A program made the position numbers and the translations under genes. Below the pieces are notes generated by a model, which saw only the letters and a program-made list of their open reading frames with translations, searched no databases and was not told the DNA's origin. Shown here piece after piece: positions 46,504-58,393 of a stretch of DNA of 64,000 nucleotides. How positions within the stretch are numbered: the stretch's first letter is position 1; each line of letters opens with the position of its first letter. The DNA lies in NCBI RefSeq assembly GCF_004358665.1, contig NZ_SMZR01000001.1, positions 806,001 to 870,000 of the forward strand, read 5' to 3'. This DNA comes from Jeotgalibacillus sp. S-D1 (GTDB lineage: Bacteria > Bacillota > Bacilli > Bacillales > Jeotgalibacillaceae).

Positions 46504-47478
46504 TCATGAACCTCTCGATTGAAAAAGGCTGATATTGTTCTTAATTCCTTTATCGAGGCGACCTGCCCAATTATTCAACTTTGAAAGCACATCATTAAAA
46601 ACCAGCTGACGGTTTAGTTCTTTAAGCATTTCATGCCGTCCCTCATCGTAGAGCCTTACTTCGACGTCCTTTACACCGGCTTTTGCGAGCTGCTTCGCTA
46701 CAGCAAAAACACCTTTCCCCTGATTGCCTACAGGATCTAAAGCACCACTGATAAGAAATATAGGCATATTGGGAGAAACCTTCTTTACTTCACTTTTTTT
46801 GTGAATAAAAGACAGCCCAATGCATAGGTCCTGGTAAAATTTATTTGTACACGTAAAGCCGCAGAGGGGATCCTCTAAGTATTTCTCTACTTCTGTGCCG
46901 TCCCTGCTCAACCAGTCGAGCTCAGTTTTACAGGGGTCAAACCGCTTATTATACTGGCCAAATGTTACTTTGCTTAAAAAGATGCCGGGGGCCAGAGGAG
47001 AGCAAAGCAAGTTTGCTGAGTTGGCAATTAATTTGCCCACTTCACCTAAAATCCAATTAGGTCCTCCAGTTCCGGACAGAATTGTCCCGTCAACCGCGTT
47101 TGGAAACATCTGTATAAATCTTCTTGCGATAAATGAGCCCATACTATGTCCAAATAGGTATACAGGCAGATCATATTTTTTCCTTATCGCTTCATTTATA
47201 TCTTTAACATCATGAACAAGACGATGAAATCCATCTCTTTTATCAAGATAACCCTGAATTCCATTTCGCATTGCAGTTCGGCCATGCCCTCTGTGATCAT
47301 GACCGATTACATGAAAACCCTGTGTGGTTAAAAATTGGGCAAACTCGTCATAACGTCCAATATGCTCCACCATTCCATGGGTTAGCTGGACAACTCCTTT
47401 TACCTGCTCGCTGGCAGACAGCCATTTACATAAATAAATTTCAATTCCATCTGACGCACGAATATAAGAAGCTTCCAA
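46504..47478 (-). CDS. Alpha/beta-hydrolase (lysophospholipase, PldB-like)
   Basis: A 324-residue cytosolic serine hydrolase. It shows the oxyanion segment LTHGMVEHIGRY, the lid-adjacent GHDHRGHGRT, nucleophile elbow GHSMGS, acid GALDPVGNQG and catalytic His in DEGRHEML. These mark the Hydrolase_4/monoacylglycerol-lipase group. The start is uncertain: an ATG at 47493 has no ribosome site, but GGGGGTG then suits the TTG at 47478, giving MEASYIRASDG. It follows glpD by only a few bases, so it is probably co-transcribed. Lipid or monoacylglycerol hydrolysis would fit a glycerol gene neighbourhood, but that is inference. Confidence 0.82.
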   Translation of the reverse strand: MEASYIRASDGIEIYLCKWLSASEQVKGVVQLTHGMVEHIGRYDEFAQFLTTQGFHVIGHDHRGHGRTAMRNGIQGYLDKRDGFHRLVHDVKDINEAIRKKYDLPVYLFGHSMGSFIARRFIQMFPNAVDGTILSGTGGPNWILGEVGKLIANSANLLCSPLAPGIFLSKVTFGQYNKRFDPCKTELDWLSRDGTEVEKYLEDPLCGFTCTNKFYQDLCIGLSFIHKKSEVKKVSPNMPIFLISGALDPVGNQGKGVFAVAKQLAKAGVKDVEVRLYDEGRHEMLKELNRQLVFNDVLSKLNNWAGRLDKGIKNNISLFQSRGS

Positions 47479-47495
47479 CAAATGCACCCCCATGT

Positions 47496-49175
47496 TTATG
47501 ATCGGGCAGAAAGACCAACCGGAATTACGGCATCATGTATTTCTTTTTCTAATTCCAATTGATATGCACGATACGTTTCCTCATCCCAGTTAAGAAGATT
47601 TTTCATTACACGCATAACCGGTTCTTTATATAATTGTACCCAATTTATATCAAAATATAGTCTGCCAGTTCGTCTTATGAAGAAATCTACTGGTTTTACT
47701 GCCATTTCCTCCTGCACAGCATAAACAACTTCAGCATACACAGCAGGCGTTATGTCGCTACCGATATTCAGACCGGTTGCGGCATGGGCAATAGTAAATA
47801 ATTTATCAACATTGGTGCCATAAAAAGATGCCAGCTTTCTTCCTTCTTCCTCTGTCAGACCATATTTTACCGCTTCTTTCGCTTTTTTGCTGACAAAGGA
47901 TTCAAACATTTTGGAACCTCCAAAATCAGCTCCTGATATCGGCAGATCTTTCGTAATACACTTATTAAAACTTTGTTTTGTTTCCGATTTTAAGCGTTTG
48001 GATACCAAGTCAACGACATGTTCAGACATTTTACGGTAACCTGTTAACTTGCCGCCTGCAATCGTAATAAGTCCGCTGTCATGTTCCCACACTTCATCTC
48101 TTCGTGAAATTTCAGAAGGATCTTTCCCTTCTTCAAAAATCAGCGGTCTGACGCCTGCCCAGCTTGATTCTACATCATTTTCCAAGATATTTACTTCAGG
48201 GAACATATAATGAATAGCATCAAGGATATACTTGCGGTCTTCTACTGTCATTTTAGGATTTGCAGTATCCTGAGAATTATCATAAAAAGTATCTGTAGTT
48301 CCTACATATGCTTTGCCGTTTCTAGGGATAGCAAACATCATCCGTCCATCCGGCGTGTCAAAATACAGTGCTTGTTTAAGCGGAAATACAGACTCGTCAA
48401 GAACCAAATGAACTCCCTTGGTCAATCGCAGCTGCTTCATATTTTTTGAGTAGTCTTTATTGCGGACATCATCAACCCAAGGCCCTGCTGCATTGACAAC
48501 TTTTCTCCCTAGAATTGTATGCGGATTTCCCGTAATTAAGTCTGTGGCCTGGATTCCCGAAACTTTTTCTTTATCATAAGTAAAACGGTCTGCTTTTACA
48601 TAATTTATAAAATCGGCTCCGAATTCAACTGCTTTTTTTATAATTTCCAAAGTAAGTCTCGCGTCATCTGTACGGTATTCAACATAATAACCTCCACCGC
48701 GAAGATTATCTTTTTTCACAAGGGGTTCACGTTCAATTGTTTGCTTCGCATTCAGCATTTTGCGGCGCTCCTGGCGCTTTACTCCTGCTAAATAATCGTA
48801 TACCCGCAATCCTACGGACGTGCTGAACTTCCCAAATGTCCCGCCTTTATGAATAGGCAGCAGCATCCATTCAGGCGTTGTAACATGAGCACCGTTTTCA
48901 TATACAATTTCCCGCTCTTTGCCTACTTCAGCGACCAGCTTTACTTCGAATTGTTTTAAATATCGCAGACCGCCATGAACAAGTTTAGTGGATCTGCTCG
49001 AGGTACCTCCTGCAAAGTCCTGCATGTCCACAACTGCTACTTTCATGCCTCGAGTTGCTGCATCAAGTGCAATACCAGCCCCTGTGATTCCTCCGCCAAT
49101 TACGACAATATCGTAAATTTCTTTGTTCATTTGCGCTAATTTTTCATTTCTGTTTTCGCTTGAAAATATATTCAC
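47496..49175 (-). CDS. glpD: Aerobic glycerol-3-phosphate dehydrogenase
   Basis: FAD-linked membrane-associated dehydrogenase oxidising glycerol-3-phosphate to dihydroxyacetone phosphate and feeding electrons to menaquinone. The 559-residue product has the N-terminal dinucleotide fold [17 protein letters not shown], the family [18 protein letters not shown] and [16 protein letters not shown], plus SWAGVRPLI and GGKLTGYR. The start is GTG at 49175 behind AAAGGAGG; the in-frame extension would cover the leader. A GlpP-type leader terminator lies just upstream. Confidence 0.97.
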   Translation of the reverse strand: MNIFSSENRNEKLAQMNKEIYDIVVIGGGITGAGIALDAATRGMKVAVVDMQDFAGGTSSRSTKLVHGGLRYLKQFEVKLVAEVGKEREIVYENGAHVTTPEWMLLPIHKGGTFGKFSTSVGLRVYDYLAGVKRQERRKMLNAKQTIEREPLVKKDNLRGGGYYVEYRTDDARLTLEIIKKAVEFGADFINYVKADRFTYDKEKVSGIQATDLITGNPHTILGRKVVNAAGPWVDDVRNKDYSKNMKQLRLTKGVHLVLDESVFPLKQALYFDTPDGRMMFAIPRNGKAYVGTTDTFYDNSQDTANPKMTVEDRKYILDAIHYMFPEVNILENDVESSWAGVRPLIFEEGKDPSEISRRDEVWEHDSGLITIAGGKLTGYRKMSEHVVDLVSKRLKSETKQSFNKCITKDLPISGADFGGSKMFESFVSKKAKEAVKYGLTEEEGRKLASFYGTNVDKLFTIAHAATGLNIGSDITPAVYAEVVYAVQEEMAVKPVDFFIRRTGRLYFDINWVQLYKEPVMRVMKNLLNWDEETYRAYQLELEKEIHDAVIPVGLSARS

Positions 49176-49243
49176 TGTAATTTCCTCCTTTAATTTATAT
49201 CTACCATGATGCAAGTGGGTAATTAGCATCATATTTGCCATGC

Positions 49244-49305
49244 AAAAAAAGAGAGGCAGAATTACATTATGAGCTTATTTATCATAATGAATTCAGGCCT
49301 CTCTC
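49244..49305 (-). promoter_or_regulatory. glpD leader terminator (GlpP antitermination target)
   Basis: A long hairpin upstream of glpD: GAGAGGC-TGAATTCATTATGA pairs with TCATAATG-AATTC-GCCTCTC, followed by seven T on the minus strand. It lies between the glpK stop and the glpD start, in the transcript leader. B. subtilis glpD has such a leader terminator that GlpP plus glycerol-3-phosphate overrides. A possible promoter (TTTAAA-N16-TATAGT, 49335-49362) lies upstream. Confidence 0.8.
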
Positions 49306-49353
49306 CATCTCTACCCGTTTATTAACTTGTTTACACTATACCATAATTCTTTT

Positions 49354-50856
<1,503 letters not shown>

Positions 50857-51681
50857 TTATGCTGTAAGCTGCTTATTTTTTTTTGCCTGGTTTTCCTTTT
50901 TATCGATAAGTAAACTTAACACTAAACAGCCAATTGTTGCAGCTAGAATAATCCAAAGCCAGACAGTAAATTCTCCGATGAATACGCTTTTATAAAAAAC
51001 TCCCGCCAGTGATCCGCCAAGAACCGGTCCTAATACCGGCACCCAGGAATATCCCCAATTAGAATTCCCTTTTCCTGCAATAGGAAGTAAGAAGTGAGCT
51101 ATTCTTGGACCTAAATCACGCGCAGGATTGATTGCATATCCTGTTGTTCCGCCCAAAGACAATCCAATGGCCACGATCAGCATACCGACGATGAACGGAT
51201 TAAGTCCTTCTGTGAATTGGTTGGCTCCGATTGATAGGATCCCCAAAACCAGTATAAACGTTCCAATAACTTCACTTAACAAGTTGGAAAAAAAGTGTGG
51301 GATAGCAGGTCCCGTTGAAAAGACACCAAGTTTTGTTTCCGGTTCTTCTGTTACCTTCCAATGAGGTAAAAAATGCAGCCATATAACTGTCGCTCCAATT
51401 ATCGCACCTATCATTTGTGCTGTAATATAACCGGGTACGCCGCTCCATGCGAAGTCGCCATTAAAGGCAAGACCAAGTGTTACAGCAGGATTTAAATGAG
51501 CACCGCTAAACTGACCAACGGCGTAAACCGCCATCGCTACACCCAATCCCCAGCCGAAGGCAATAACAATCCAGCCGCCGTTAAAAGCGAATGATTTCTT
51601 TAAATTTACATTTGCACATACACCTGCACCAAAAACTATTAATATTGCAGTACCTATTACTTCCGCCAAAAATCCACTCAA
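50857..51681 (-). CDS. glpF: Glycerol uptake facilitator (aquaglyceroporin)
   Basis: Membrane channel for glycerol. The 274-residue MIP-family protein has six transmembrane segments and both NPA-type motifs: SGAHLNPAVTLGLA and the second variant NPARDLGPRIAH, which is the glycerol-channel form. TTG at 51681 is the start, behind GGGAGG at 8 bases. It is the first gene of glpFK and is controlled by an upstream leader terminator and a cre site. Confidence 0.96.
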   Translation of the reverse strand: MSGFLAEVIGTAILIVFGAGVCANVNLKKSFAFNGGWIVIAFGWGLGVAMAVYAVGQFSGAHLNPAVTLGLAFNGDFAWSGVPGYITAQMIGAIIGATVIWLHFLPHWKVTEEPETKLGVFSTGPAIPHFFSNLLSEVIGTFILVLGILSIGANQFTEGLNPFIVGMLIVAIGLSLGGTTGYAINPARDLGPRIAHFLLPIAGKGNSNWGYSWVPVLGPVLGGSLAGVFYKSVFIGEFTVWLWIILAATIGCLVLSLLIDKKENQAKKNKQLTA

Positions 51682-51731
51682 CTTTAAAACCTCCCATTAC
51701 CATATAGTAATATTTTCCATATTATACAGAC

Positions 51732-51785
51732 AAAGAGACCCACCGACTTTACCTTTTTAAGTGTAAAAGTACCTGTGAGTCTCTT
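51732..51785 (-). promoter_or_regulatory. glpF leader terminator (GlpP antitermination target)
   Basis: On the minus strand AAGAGACTCAC...GTACTTTTAC pairs with GTAAAGTC...GTGGGTCTCTT around a loop of about 10 bases, followed by TTGTCTGT. It lies 51 bases upstream of the glpF start and downstream of the predicted promoter, so it would stop the transcript unless GlpP acts. Similar in plan, not sequence, to the glpD leader hairpin. Confidence 0.75.
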
Positions 51786-51815
51786 CATCTCTGCACGGAA
51801 TATTAACTTGAAAAT

Positions 51816-51845
51816 AGCTTATCAACAAATGAAAACGCTGTCAAC
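51816..51845 (-). promoter_or_regulatory. glpFK promoter overlapped by a cre site
   Basis: The minus strand has TTGACA (51840-51845), 17-base spacer, TAAGCT (51816-51821). The cre sequence TGAAAACGCTGTCA at 51830-51843 fits the CcpA consensus TGWAANCGNTNWCA completely and overlaps the -35 box, so CcpA would block RNA polymerase when glucose is present. B. subtilis glpFK is known to be CcpA repressed. Confidence 0.88.
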
Positions 51846-51852
51846 TATTCTT

Positions 51853-52419
51853 TTATTCCGATCTATCTGAAAAATATTTCCATAGAGTATGCGAAGAGGT
51901 CGTAATTGCACTTGCACCTGCTGATATAGCTGCTTCAACTTCACTTGGCGTATCAATTAAACCTCCGGCAATAATCGGTTTCCCTGTGCTGTCACGGATC
52001 CGTTCAATCACTTTTGGAACAACCCCAGGTAAAAGTTCAATATAATCCGGATCATTCTTTTGAATTAACTGTACGCTTCTTTTTAAGGCATTTGAATCAA
52101 TGACAAACGTCCGTTGAATAGCACGAACATTAAGCTGTCTGGCTTTTTTAATTACACTTCCTCTAGTAGAAATAATTCCGTAGGGTTTAATAGATTGGCA
52201 CACAAATTCAGTAGCGTGTTCATCGTTTGCCAGACCTTGAATCAAATCCATATGTAAAAACATTTCCTTGCCCTCTGAACGTGCATATTCAAATACACTC
52301 TTTAACATACCCACGTGCAGATCAAGGAAAACTCCATATTTAAAAGAATAAGTAAGCATTTTATCAAAATCTTTCATTGAACGAATTGCCGGTAATATCT
52401 GCTGACCACCGAAAAGCAT
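51853..52419 (-). CDS. glpP: Glycerol uptake operon antiterminator GlpP
   Basis: RNA-binding antiterminator activated by glycerol-3-phosphate. The 188-residue TIM-barrel-like protein has the family features MLFGGQQILPAIRSMKDFD, FLHMDLIQGLANDEHATEF, DYIELLPGVVPKVI and PIIAGGLIDTPSEVEAAISAGA. It would bind the leader hairpins ahead of glpF and glpD. The ATG at 52419 has AAAGGAG 8 bases upstream. It lies 34 bases behind the kinase-like gene and may be in the same operon. Confidence 0.95.
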   Translation of the reverse strand: MLFGGQQILPAIRSMKDFDKMLTYSFKYGVFLDLHVGMLKSVFEYARSEGKEMFLHMDLIQGLANDEHATEFVCQSIKPYGIISTRGSVIKKARQLNVRAIQRTFVIDSNALKRSVQLIQKNDPDYIELLPGVVPKVIERIRDSTGKPIIAGGLIDTPSEVEAAISAGASAITTSSHTLWKYFSDRSE

Positions 52420-52453
52420 AAATTTTTCTCCTTTCAACCTTAATTACCCTAAT

Positions 52454-53074
52454 TTACCTTAACTTCATCATATATCTTTCGCTGATTTTATACAAAAAAG
52501 CAATCTGATTTAAGCAGTAGGAAGGCAATTTTTTGGGGAAATACGGTTTTTGATACATTAGATAGGCTTTCTTTAAATCTTTCCACTGGCTGTCCTGAAC
52601 ATTCTTTTGCCGAAAGCGCGCCACATCTATCAATTTAATTTCTTTTTTATCTGTTAATAGGATATTTCTCAAGTGAATGTCTGAAGGCGTGAGTCCTCGA
52701 TCACTTGCTTCAGCCAATGCCTTATCTACTTCAGTAATGCAGGCAGGATCAATTACCTGCCCGTCAACCAAACAATCAAACAGCGTGCTGCCGCTGATAT
52801 AATCAATCACAATATAATTATTCCCTCCCTCATGCAGCCTTGGATAATAGTCGCTGCCTGACAGCAAGCGGTATATCGCTGCTTCCTCCTGTGATATACC
52901 GGCGAATTCCGGAAAGTACACTTTAATCACAAGAGCAGTATCTTTAATATGATAGGCCGCAGCACTTCGCCCAAGCCCTATAAGCGTTAATTGTGGATGC
53001 TGAGATAAAATAACCCTTTTTGAACGTCTTACTTCAAAGGTTACACTTTCTGCCAAATACTGATACTCATTCAA
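52454..53074 (-). CDS. RIO-like protein kinase family protein
   Basis: A 206-residue protein with a compact kinase fold: glycine loop GLGRSAAAYHI, catalytic-lysine-like VIKV, hinge IVIDYISGSTLFD, catalytic loop TPSDIHLRNILL and the metal-binding LIDVARF. These point to a functional ATP-binding small kinase like RIO or APH enzymes. Its target is unknown. The TTG at 53074 has AGAAAGGG 8 bases upstream; GTG at 53083 is also in frame. It sits between a small membrane protein and glpP, all in one direction. Confidence 0.8.
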   Translation of the reverse strand: MNEYQYLAESVTFEVRRSKRVILSQHPQLTLIGLGRSAAAYHIKDTALVIKVYFPEFAGISQEEAAIYRLLSGSDYYPRLHEGGNNYIVIDYISGSTLFDCLVDGQVIDPACITEVDKALAEASDRGLTPSDIHLRNILLTDKKEIKLIDVARFRQKNVQDSQWKDLKKAYLMYQKPYFPKKLPSYCLNQIAFLYKISERYMMKLR

Positions 53075-53116
53075 AAGGAGCACCCTTTCTAATTTTTCGG
53101 ATCTTTCATGAAAAAT

Positions 53117-53359
53117 CTATTCAAAATTTCGAGCATCTTTTTCCTCATTTATTTGTTGGGATAGATAAAGTTTCACGCACCCTAAAATGATCAAAACTAA
53201 GCAGGAAAAGATAGAGATTACCAGGAAGAGTGTTGACAGAAGTGAAATTTGAAAGGAGTTAGCATAATAAACAGCCATTGAAAGTGTGCCCAAAATAATA
53301 AATAAACATGTTAACCTGTTTATTTTCTTTATCAGCATATTTGATTTCAACCTCCCCAT
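53117..53359 (-). CDS. Small two-helix membrane protein of unknown function
   Basis: About 80 residues, with two hydrophobic segments (LTCLFIILGTLSMAVYYA and ISLLSTLFLVISIFSCLVLI) and a charged C-terminus (SQQINEEKDARNFE). The start is unclear: ATG at 53359 has AGGGG 9 bases upstream, while an internal ATG at 53338 has GGGGAGG at about 12 bases. I recognise no family. It precedes the kinase-like gene by 42 bases in the same direction and could be co-transcribed. Confidence 0.6.
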   Translation of the reverse strand: MGRLKSNMLIKKINRLTCLFIILGTLSMAVYYANSFQISLLSTLFLVISIFSCLVLIILGCVKLYLSQQINEEKDARNFE

Positions 53360-53475
53360 CACAAAAAACCCCTATTTCCATATTGGTACCCTAACGCGAA
53401 TACATGTACTCCCCAAAAATCTGTGTCTTTTAAATAAAATTATATTCTGCTGTTTCTCTATTATACATTATTAAA

Positions 53476-53506
53476 AAAATCAGCCTGCTCTTATGAGGAG
53501 CAGGCG
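53476..53506 (-). terminator. Terminator of the mutSL operon
   Basis: GCCTGCTC (53483-53490) and GAGCAGGC (53498-53505) form a stem, followed on the minus strand by TGATTTTTTTAAT. It lies just past the stop of the 71-aa gene. Confidence 0.88.
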
Positions 53507-53514
53507 AAAAAAAT

Positions 53515-53730
53515 CTACTTATTGTGTTCAAGATAATATCGGATATTATGCACCAGCTTAATCTGCATTTCCTTAATATTAAATCCCGGTACAGCTACGG
53601 TTTTACTGGTATCCACTTTTACGGACAGAACATAATAATCCCTGTATTCATCTAATTCAACAGGATATTTTGTTCCATCAACTTCAATAACCGGAAGATA
53701 GCCTACTTTACTCTCAGGCATTTTCTCCAT
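53515..53730 (-). CDS. Small conserved-looking protein of unknown function, 71 residues
   Basis: A 71-residue protein starting MEKMPESKVGYLPVIEVDG and ending NIRYYLEHNK, with a mixed alpha/beta look and no cysteine or membrane segment. The ATG at 53730 follows GGAGGTGGGG. The mutL stop lies 74 bases upstream and a strong terminator follows, so it is the last gene of the mutS-mutL transcript. I do not recognise it. Confidence 0.72.
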   Translation of the reverse strand: MEKMPESKVGYLPVIEVDGTKYPVELDEYRDYYVLSVKVDTSKTVAVPGFNIKEMQIKLVHNIRYYLEHNK

Positions 53731-53803
53731 TGACCCCACCTCCACCTGAATTTCACAAACTGTACTGATTTTCTTTTTTGAGGCAGTCAACATTTGGGTT
53801 AAG

Positions 53804-55669
53804 TCACATGACTCTTTTAAACATTTTTTCCATTTCATACGTGGAATAATGAATAATAATCGGTCTTCCATGAGGACAGGTGAAAGGGTCTGCTGTTGCC
53901 CTTAATTCATCTAATAACTGCTGCATATCCTGATGTCTTAGATAATGATTTGCTTTTATAGAACGTTTACAGCTCATCAAAATTGCTGCTTCTTCCCTTA
54001 ATTTAGCAATGTTTACTTTTTTCATCCGGAGAAGCTGCTCGATCATATCTTCGATAATTCCCGCTTCTTCTCCTTTAGGAAACCAGGTTGGCGTTGCCCG
54101 AACGATAAAACCGTTACCGCCAAAATCCTCCAAAAATATACCTACCTTTTCAAGCTCTTTTTCATGGTCCTGAATTCGAATCCATTCATCTGTTGAAAAT
54201 TGAAGAGTTAATGGGACTAGGAGCTCTTGAAGCTCTGACTCAACCTGTCCTACCTTATTTTTAAAGTATTCGTATTTTATGCGCTCCTGTGCAGCGTGCT
54301 GATCTATTATATATAAACCGATTTCGTTTTGAGATAGAATATATGTTCCGTGCATTTGCCCGATTGCATAAAGCGGAGGCACACGTGATGCTTCCTGCAT
54401 TTGCGGCTGTTGATTCTCAGGCGCTTCTTTTTCTGCTTCGTAATGATCAGAGGATAAAGAAAACGCCGGCAATCCATTTGCTGCTTGATTCCAAGTGGGC
54501 TTCTCTTCCCTTGCCTGAGCAACAGGTTCTTCATTCAACCCTAACGGCTCTGGCTCTTCCAGTTTGCTCTTGTCGTTTACCTGAACTGGATGCTGCTCTT
54601 TAATTGGCTCATCAAAGGAGAAGTGTGTCTGCTCTGTGGGCTTGTGATAATTTTTCACTTTTTCCACTTTACCGCTTGGAATAAGCTCCTGCTTCTTAAA
54701 TAACTCTTTAATCGCTTCTGTAATAATTTCTGTAAGCTCCTGTTCCTTGCTAAATCTTACTTCCTGCTTTGAGGGATGAACATTTACATCCACTAAGACC
54801 GGATCCATTTTAATTGAAAGCAAGACAATAGGGTAACGGCCTATTGGCAGCAGGGTGTGATATCCCGCCTGAATAGCTCTTGTTATGCTGTAATTACGAA
54901 TATATCTGCCATTAATTAATATCGATATATAATTTCTTGAGGCACGCGTTATTTCCGGCAGAGCTGCATAACCCTCCACCTCAAAATCAAGAGACTCCTT
55001 ATTAAACGGAACCATTTTTTTCGCGGTATGCATACCATAAATTGCAGCAAGCACCTGTCTGGCATCACCCTTGCCATTCGTTTGAAGGAGTATTTTACCA
55101 TTGTGCCTCAATCGGAATGATATCTCTGGATGTGATAAAGAAATTCTATTTACTATATCAGTTGCATTCCCAAGCTCCGTATGAATTGTCTTCATATATT
55201 TAAGCCTTGCAGGCGTGTTGAAAAAAAGCTCAGTTATCTGGATGTCAGTCCCTTGACGGGAGGCAGCCGGTTTTTGCTCCGCTACTTCACCGCCAATGAG
55301 CTTAAGATAAGTTCCGTTTTCACCTGTGGAAGTAGTTAATTCAACTTTTGAAACGGAAGCAATACTTGGCAACGCCTCTCCTCTGAAGCCTAATGTTCTT
55401 ATACGGAACAAGTCATGCTCATTGGAAATCTTGCTTGTGGCATGGCGTGAAAAAGCAGCCATTATGTCATCCTGCTCAATTCCATTTCCATTGTCTCTAA
55501 TCCGAATACTGGATAATCCTGCTTCTTCAAGATCCACTTCAATAATTGTGGCCTCTGCATCAATTGCATTTTCTACAAGTTCTTTCACAACTGAGGCAGG
55601 CCGCTCAACAACTTCCCCAGCTGCTATTTTATTTGCCAGTGCTTCATCCAGCTGACGAATTTTGGCCAT
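53804..55669 (-). CDS. mutL: DNA mismatch repair protein MutL
   Basis: Mismatch-repair nickase that acts after MutS. The 621-residue protein has the GHKL ATPase domain (ELVENAIDA about 30-38, RDNGNGI about 58-64, TLGFRGEAL about 94), and a C-terminal endonuclease domain with [12 protein letters not shown] near 456 and CPHGRPI, so it is the nicking, metal-binding type. I chose the ATG at 55669 ([11 protein letters not shown]), with GAGGTG upstream; other starts lie three codons earlier. It follows mutS by 21 bases. Confidence 0.97.
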   Translation of the reverse strand: MAKIRQLDEALANKIAAGEVVERPASVVKELVENAIDAEATIIEVDLEEAGLSSIRIRDNGNGIEQDDIMAAFSRHATSKISNEHDLFRIRTLGFRGEALPSIASVSKVELTTSTGENGTYLKLIGGEVAEQKPAASRQGTDIQITELFFNTPARLKYMKTIHTELGNATDIVNRISLSHPEISFRLRHNGKILLQTNGKGDARQVLAAIYGMHTAKKMVPFNKESLDFEVEGYAALPEITRASRNYISILINGRYIRNYSITRAIQAGYHTLLPIGRYPIVLLSIKMDPVLVDVNVHPSKQEVRFSKEQELTEIITEAIKELFKKQELIPSGKVEKVKNYHKPTEQTHFSFDEPIKEQHPVQVNDKSKLEEPEPLGLNEEPVAQAREEKPTWNQAANGLPAFSLSSDHYEAEKEAPENQQPQMQEASRVPPLYAIGQMHGTYILSQNEIGLYIIDQHAAQERIKYEYFKNKVGQVESELQELLVPLTLQFSTDEWIRIQDHEKELEKVGIFLEDFGGNGFIVRATPTWFPKGEEAGIIEDMIEQLLRMKKVNIAKLREEAAILMSCKRSIKANHYLRHQDMQQLLDELRATADPFTCPHGRPIIIHYSTYEMEKMFKRVM

Positions 55670-55690
55670 TTTCATCACCTCATTTTCCAG

Positions 55691-58267
55691 CTATTTCGAT
55701 TGTGATTTAGCAAGCTTCTGCAGCCTGTACAATTCATTCATTGCTTCTAGCGGGGTCAGATCCAGCACATTGGTCGCTAGTAATTCCCGCTGGATTTTGT
55801 CTGGTTTTTTTTCTTTTTTTATCTCAGGTTCTTCAAACAGAGATAATTGTCCTGTGGAAAGATCCCCGATTTGCTTATTGCCCGTTTTCTCCTCAGTGGA
55901 TTCAAAGCCTGCCAGCAATGAATTGGCACGATCAATAAGCGATGTAGGTAAATTCGCTAATTGAGCAACATGAATACCATAGCTTTTGTCTGCGGGACCT
56001 TCCTTCACTTTATGCAAAAAGACAACATGGCCATCTTGCTCAGCAGCTGAAACATGTACATTGACCAGATTATTAAGATCATTTGATAAATCCACCAGCT
56101 CGTGATAATGAGTGGAAAAAAGAGTTTTAGCCCCCACTTTATCATGCACATACTCAATTATGGCTTGAGCCAGCGCCATTCCATCGTATGTTGATGTCCC
56201 TCTTCCAATCTCATCAAACAGAATTAAACTGTTTTGTGTTGCATGACTCAACGCATGCTGAGCTTCTAACATCTCAACCATAAATGTGCTTTGCCCGGAT
56301 ACCAGGTCATCTGCTGCTCCAATCCTTGTGAAGATGCGGTCAAATATCGGCAGATTCGCTTTAGCTGCCGGAACATAGCAGCCCATTTGTGCCAATATAG
56401 AAGTCAGGGCAACCTGGCGCATATAGGTGCTTTTACCTGACATATTAGGACCGGTTATAAGAAGCATTTCACACTCTTTGTTCATTGTGCAATCATTTGG
56501 AACATATTCCTGGGAATCCATAACCTTCTCCACTACCGGATGGCGTCCCTCGATTATTTCTATTTTGCGCTCACTGTTAAAGGCTGGCTTAACATAGTGG
56601 CGATTTTCACTAACTGTCGCAAAACACTGCAAAACATCGAGCTTACTAATCTCATAAGCTAATTTTTGCAGACGGGGAATTTCTACTTTCACTTTTTCTC
56701 TCAAAGCTTGGAATAGCGTATACTCGAGCTCTGTTGAACGGACTTCTGCCTGTAAAATCAGCTCTTCTTTTTCTTTTAATTCAGGCGTTATAAACCGTTC
56801 TGCATTGGTCAGCGTTTGACGTCGTTCATACATGCCTTCCTGCAAGGCGGATAAATTGGCCTTGGTTACCTCTATATAATAGCCAAACACACGATTATAT
56901 CCGATTTTTAAAGAACGGATTCCTGTTTTTTTACGTTCCTTCTGCTCCAGTTCCGCAATCCAGGTTTTTCCGTTTCGACTCGCATCCCGGTATTCATCAA
57001 GTTCTGCATTAAAACCATCTTTTATAAAATTTCCATCCTTAATCGCAAGAGGAGGCTGCTCAACAATCGCTGTTTCAAGTTCATCTGCCAGGTCCGCACA
57101 TGGATCTAGTGAATCAGAAATAGCCTGTATAACCGGGTGGTCCATTTCTGTCAATGTCTGGCGGACTCCGGGTATTTGCTGAAGGGATTTCTTCAGCTGT
57201 ACCAGATCACGGGCATTAACATTCCCAAATGCCACCCTGCCGGCTAAACGCTCAAGATCATAAACGCCTTTTAGCAATTCTCTTAGTGTTTGTCTTTCAA
57301 AGAAACAATCAACAAACCCCTCTACCGCCTCAAGACGGTGCTTAATAGCCTTCTGATCCACCAGCGGACGTTCTATCCAGCGTTTCAGCAGTCTGGCACC
57401 CATTGCTGTCATGGTTTCATCAAGCAGCCATACAAGGGAACCTTTTTTTCCATTGCCCCGGATTGTTTCTGTCAATTCAAGGTTGCGTTTTGAGTTCGGA
57501 TCCATTCGCAAAAAGGAAGCTGTTTGATAAGGTGCTGTTTTTTGTAAATGATCGAGCGCACGTTTTTGAGTAGACATTGTATAATGCAGCAGACGGTTCA
57601 TTGACCGAAGCAGTTTGTCTTCTTTTAAGTCTTCAACCACATAAGTAAATGAAGATGCCATATCACAATCATCCATAGTGGATAACGAGAGAATATTTCT
57701 TTCCCGAAGCATCTTTTCTATAGCAGGATCTTCGCTGGAGGAAAAAACAACTTCACGAGCCTGAATGCTGACCAGCTCGTTAACCGCTTCTTCCTTGGAA
57801 TCCACAACGGTTGCCTTTGATTCACCTGTTGATAAATCAAGATAGGCAATACTGTAGGAACGATCTTCAAAGCCGGTAACAGCTGCTATGTAATGGTTTT
57901 CTTTTTCATCGAGACTGCGTGCTTCCATTACCGTTCCAGGGGTGATCATTTGAACGATTTCCCTTTTCACTACCCCTTTTGTTTGTTTTGGATCTTCCGT
58001 TTGTTCACAGATCGCAACTTTAAAACCTTTTTCAATTAATTGCTCAATATATCCAGCAGCAGCATGATGCGGTACTCCGCACATCGGTATTTTTTCAGCC
58101 ACTCCACCGTCCCTGGCGGTTAATGTAATTTCCAGTTCCCTCGATGCATTTAATGCATCGTCAAAAAACATTTCATAGAAATCACCTAAACGGAAAAATA
58201 AAAAAGCATCTGGAACCTCCGCCTTAATTTTTAAATACTGCTGGATCATTGGTGTATAAGTTTTCAT
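55691..58267 (-). CDS. mutS: DNA mismatch recognition protein MutS
   Basis: Recognises mismatches and recruits MutL. The 858-residue protein has the mismatch-binding Phe-x-Glu in [11 protein letters not shown] near residue 30, a clamp/lever region, Walker [10 protein letters not shown] near 605-613, Walker [17 protein letters not shown] and a helix-turn-helix. QLSLF near 804-808 matches the beta-clamp binding motif of B. subtilis MutS. GAGAGG lies upstream of the ATG. It starts the mutS-mutL unit, 107 bases past the stop of the small membrane protein gene. Confidence 0.98.
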   Translation of the reverse strand: MKTYTPMIQQYLKIKAEVPDAFLFFRLGDFYEMFFDDALNASRELEITLTARDGGVAEKIPMCGVPHHAAAGYIEQLIEKGFKVAICEQTEDPKQTKGVVKREIVQMITPGTVMEARSLDEKENHYIAAVTGFEDRSYSIAYLDLSTGESKATVVDSKEEAVNELVSIQAREVVFSSSEDPAIEKMLRERNILSLSTMDDCDMASSFTYVVEDLKEDKLLRSMNRLLHYTMSTQKRALDHLQKTAPYQTASFLRMDPNSKRNLELTETIRGNGKKGSLVWLLDETMTAMGARLLKRWIERPLVDQKAIKHRLEAVEGFVDCFFERQTLRELLKGVYDLERLAGRVAFGNVNARDLVQLKKSLQQIPGVRQTLTEMDHPVIQAISDSLDPCADLADELETAIVEQPPLAIKDGNFIKDGFNAELDEYRDASRNGKTWIAELEQKERKKTGIRSLKIGYNRVFGYYIEVTKANLSALQEGMYERRQTLTNAERFITPELKEKEELILQAEVRSTELEYTLFQALREKVKVEIPRLQKLAYEISKLDVLQCFATVSENRHYVKPAFNSERKIEIIEGRHPVVEKVMDSQEYVPNDCTMNKECEMLLITGPNMSGKSTYMRQVALTSILAQMGCYVPAAKANLPIFDRIFTRIGAADDLVSGQSTFMVEMLEAQHALSHATQNSLILFDEIGRGTSTYDGMALAQAIIEYVHDKVGAKTLFSTHYHELVDLSNDLNNLVNVHVSAAEQDGHVVFLHKVKEGPADKSYGIHVAQLANLPTSLIDRANSLLAGFESTEEKTGNKQIGDLSTGQLSLFEEPEIKKEKKPDKIQRELLATNVLDLTPLEAMNELYRLQKLAKSQSK

Positions 58268-58366
58268 AATGCTAAAAACCTCTCCGTTCTAAATTAAAAA
58301 TTCCTGTTCACAGTATATCATATTGATGAACATTTCCTCATGTAACGATTTTCCCTCAAAACAAAA

Positions 58367-58393
58367 AAAGCGCCCTATAAGGTGGGTGCTTTA
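58367..58393 (-). terminator. Terminator after small membrane protein gene
   Basis: AAAGCACCC and GGGCGCTTT pair on the minus strand with one mismatch, then seven T. It overlaps the gene's stop. Confidence 0.65.
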
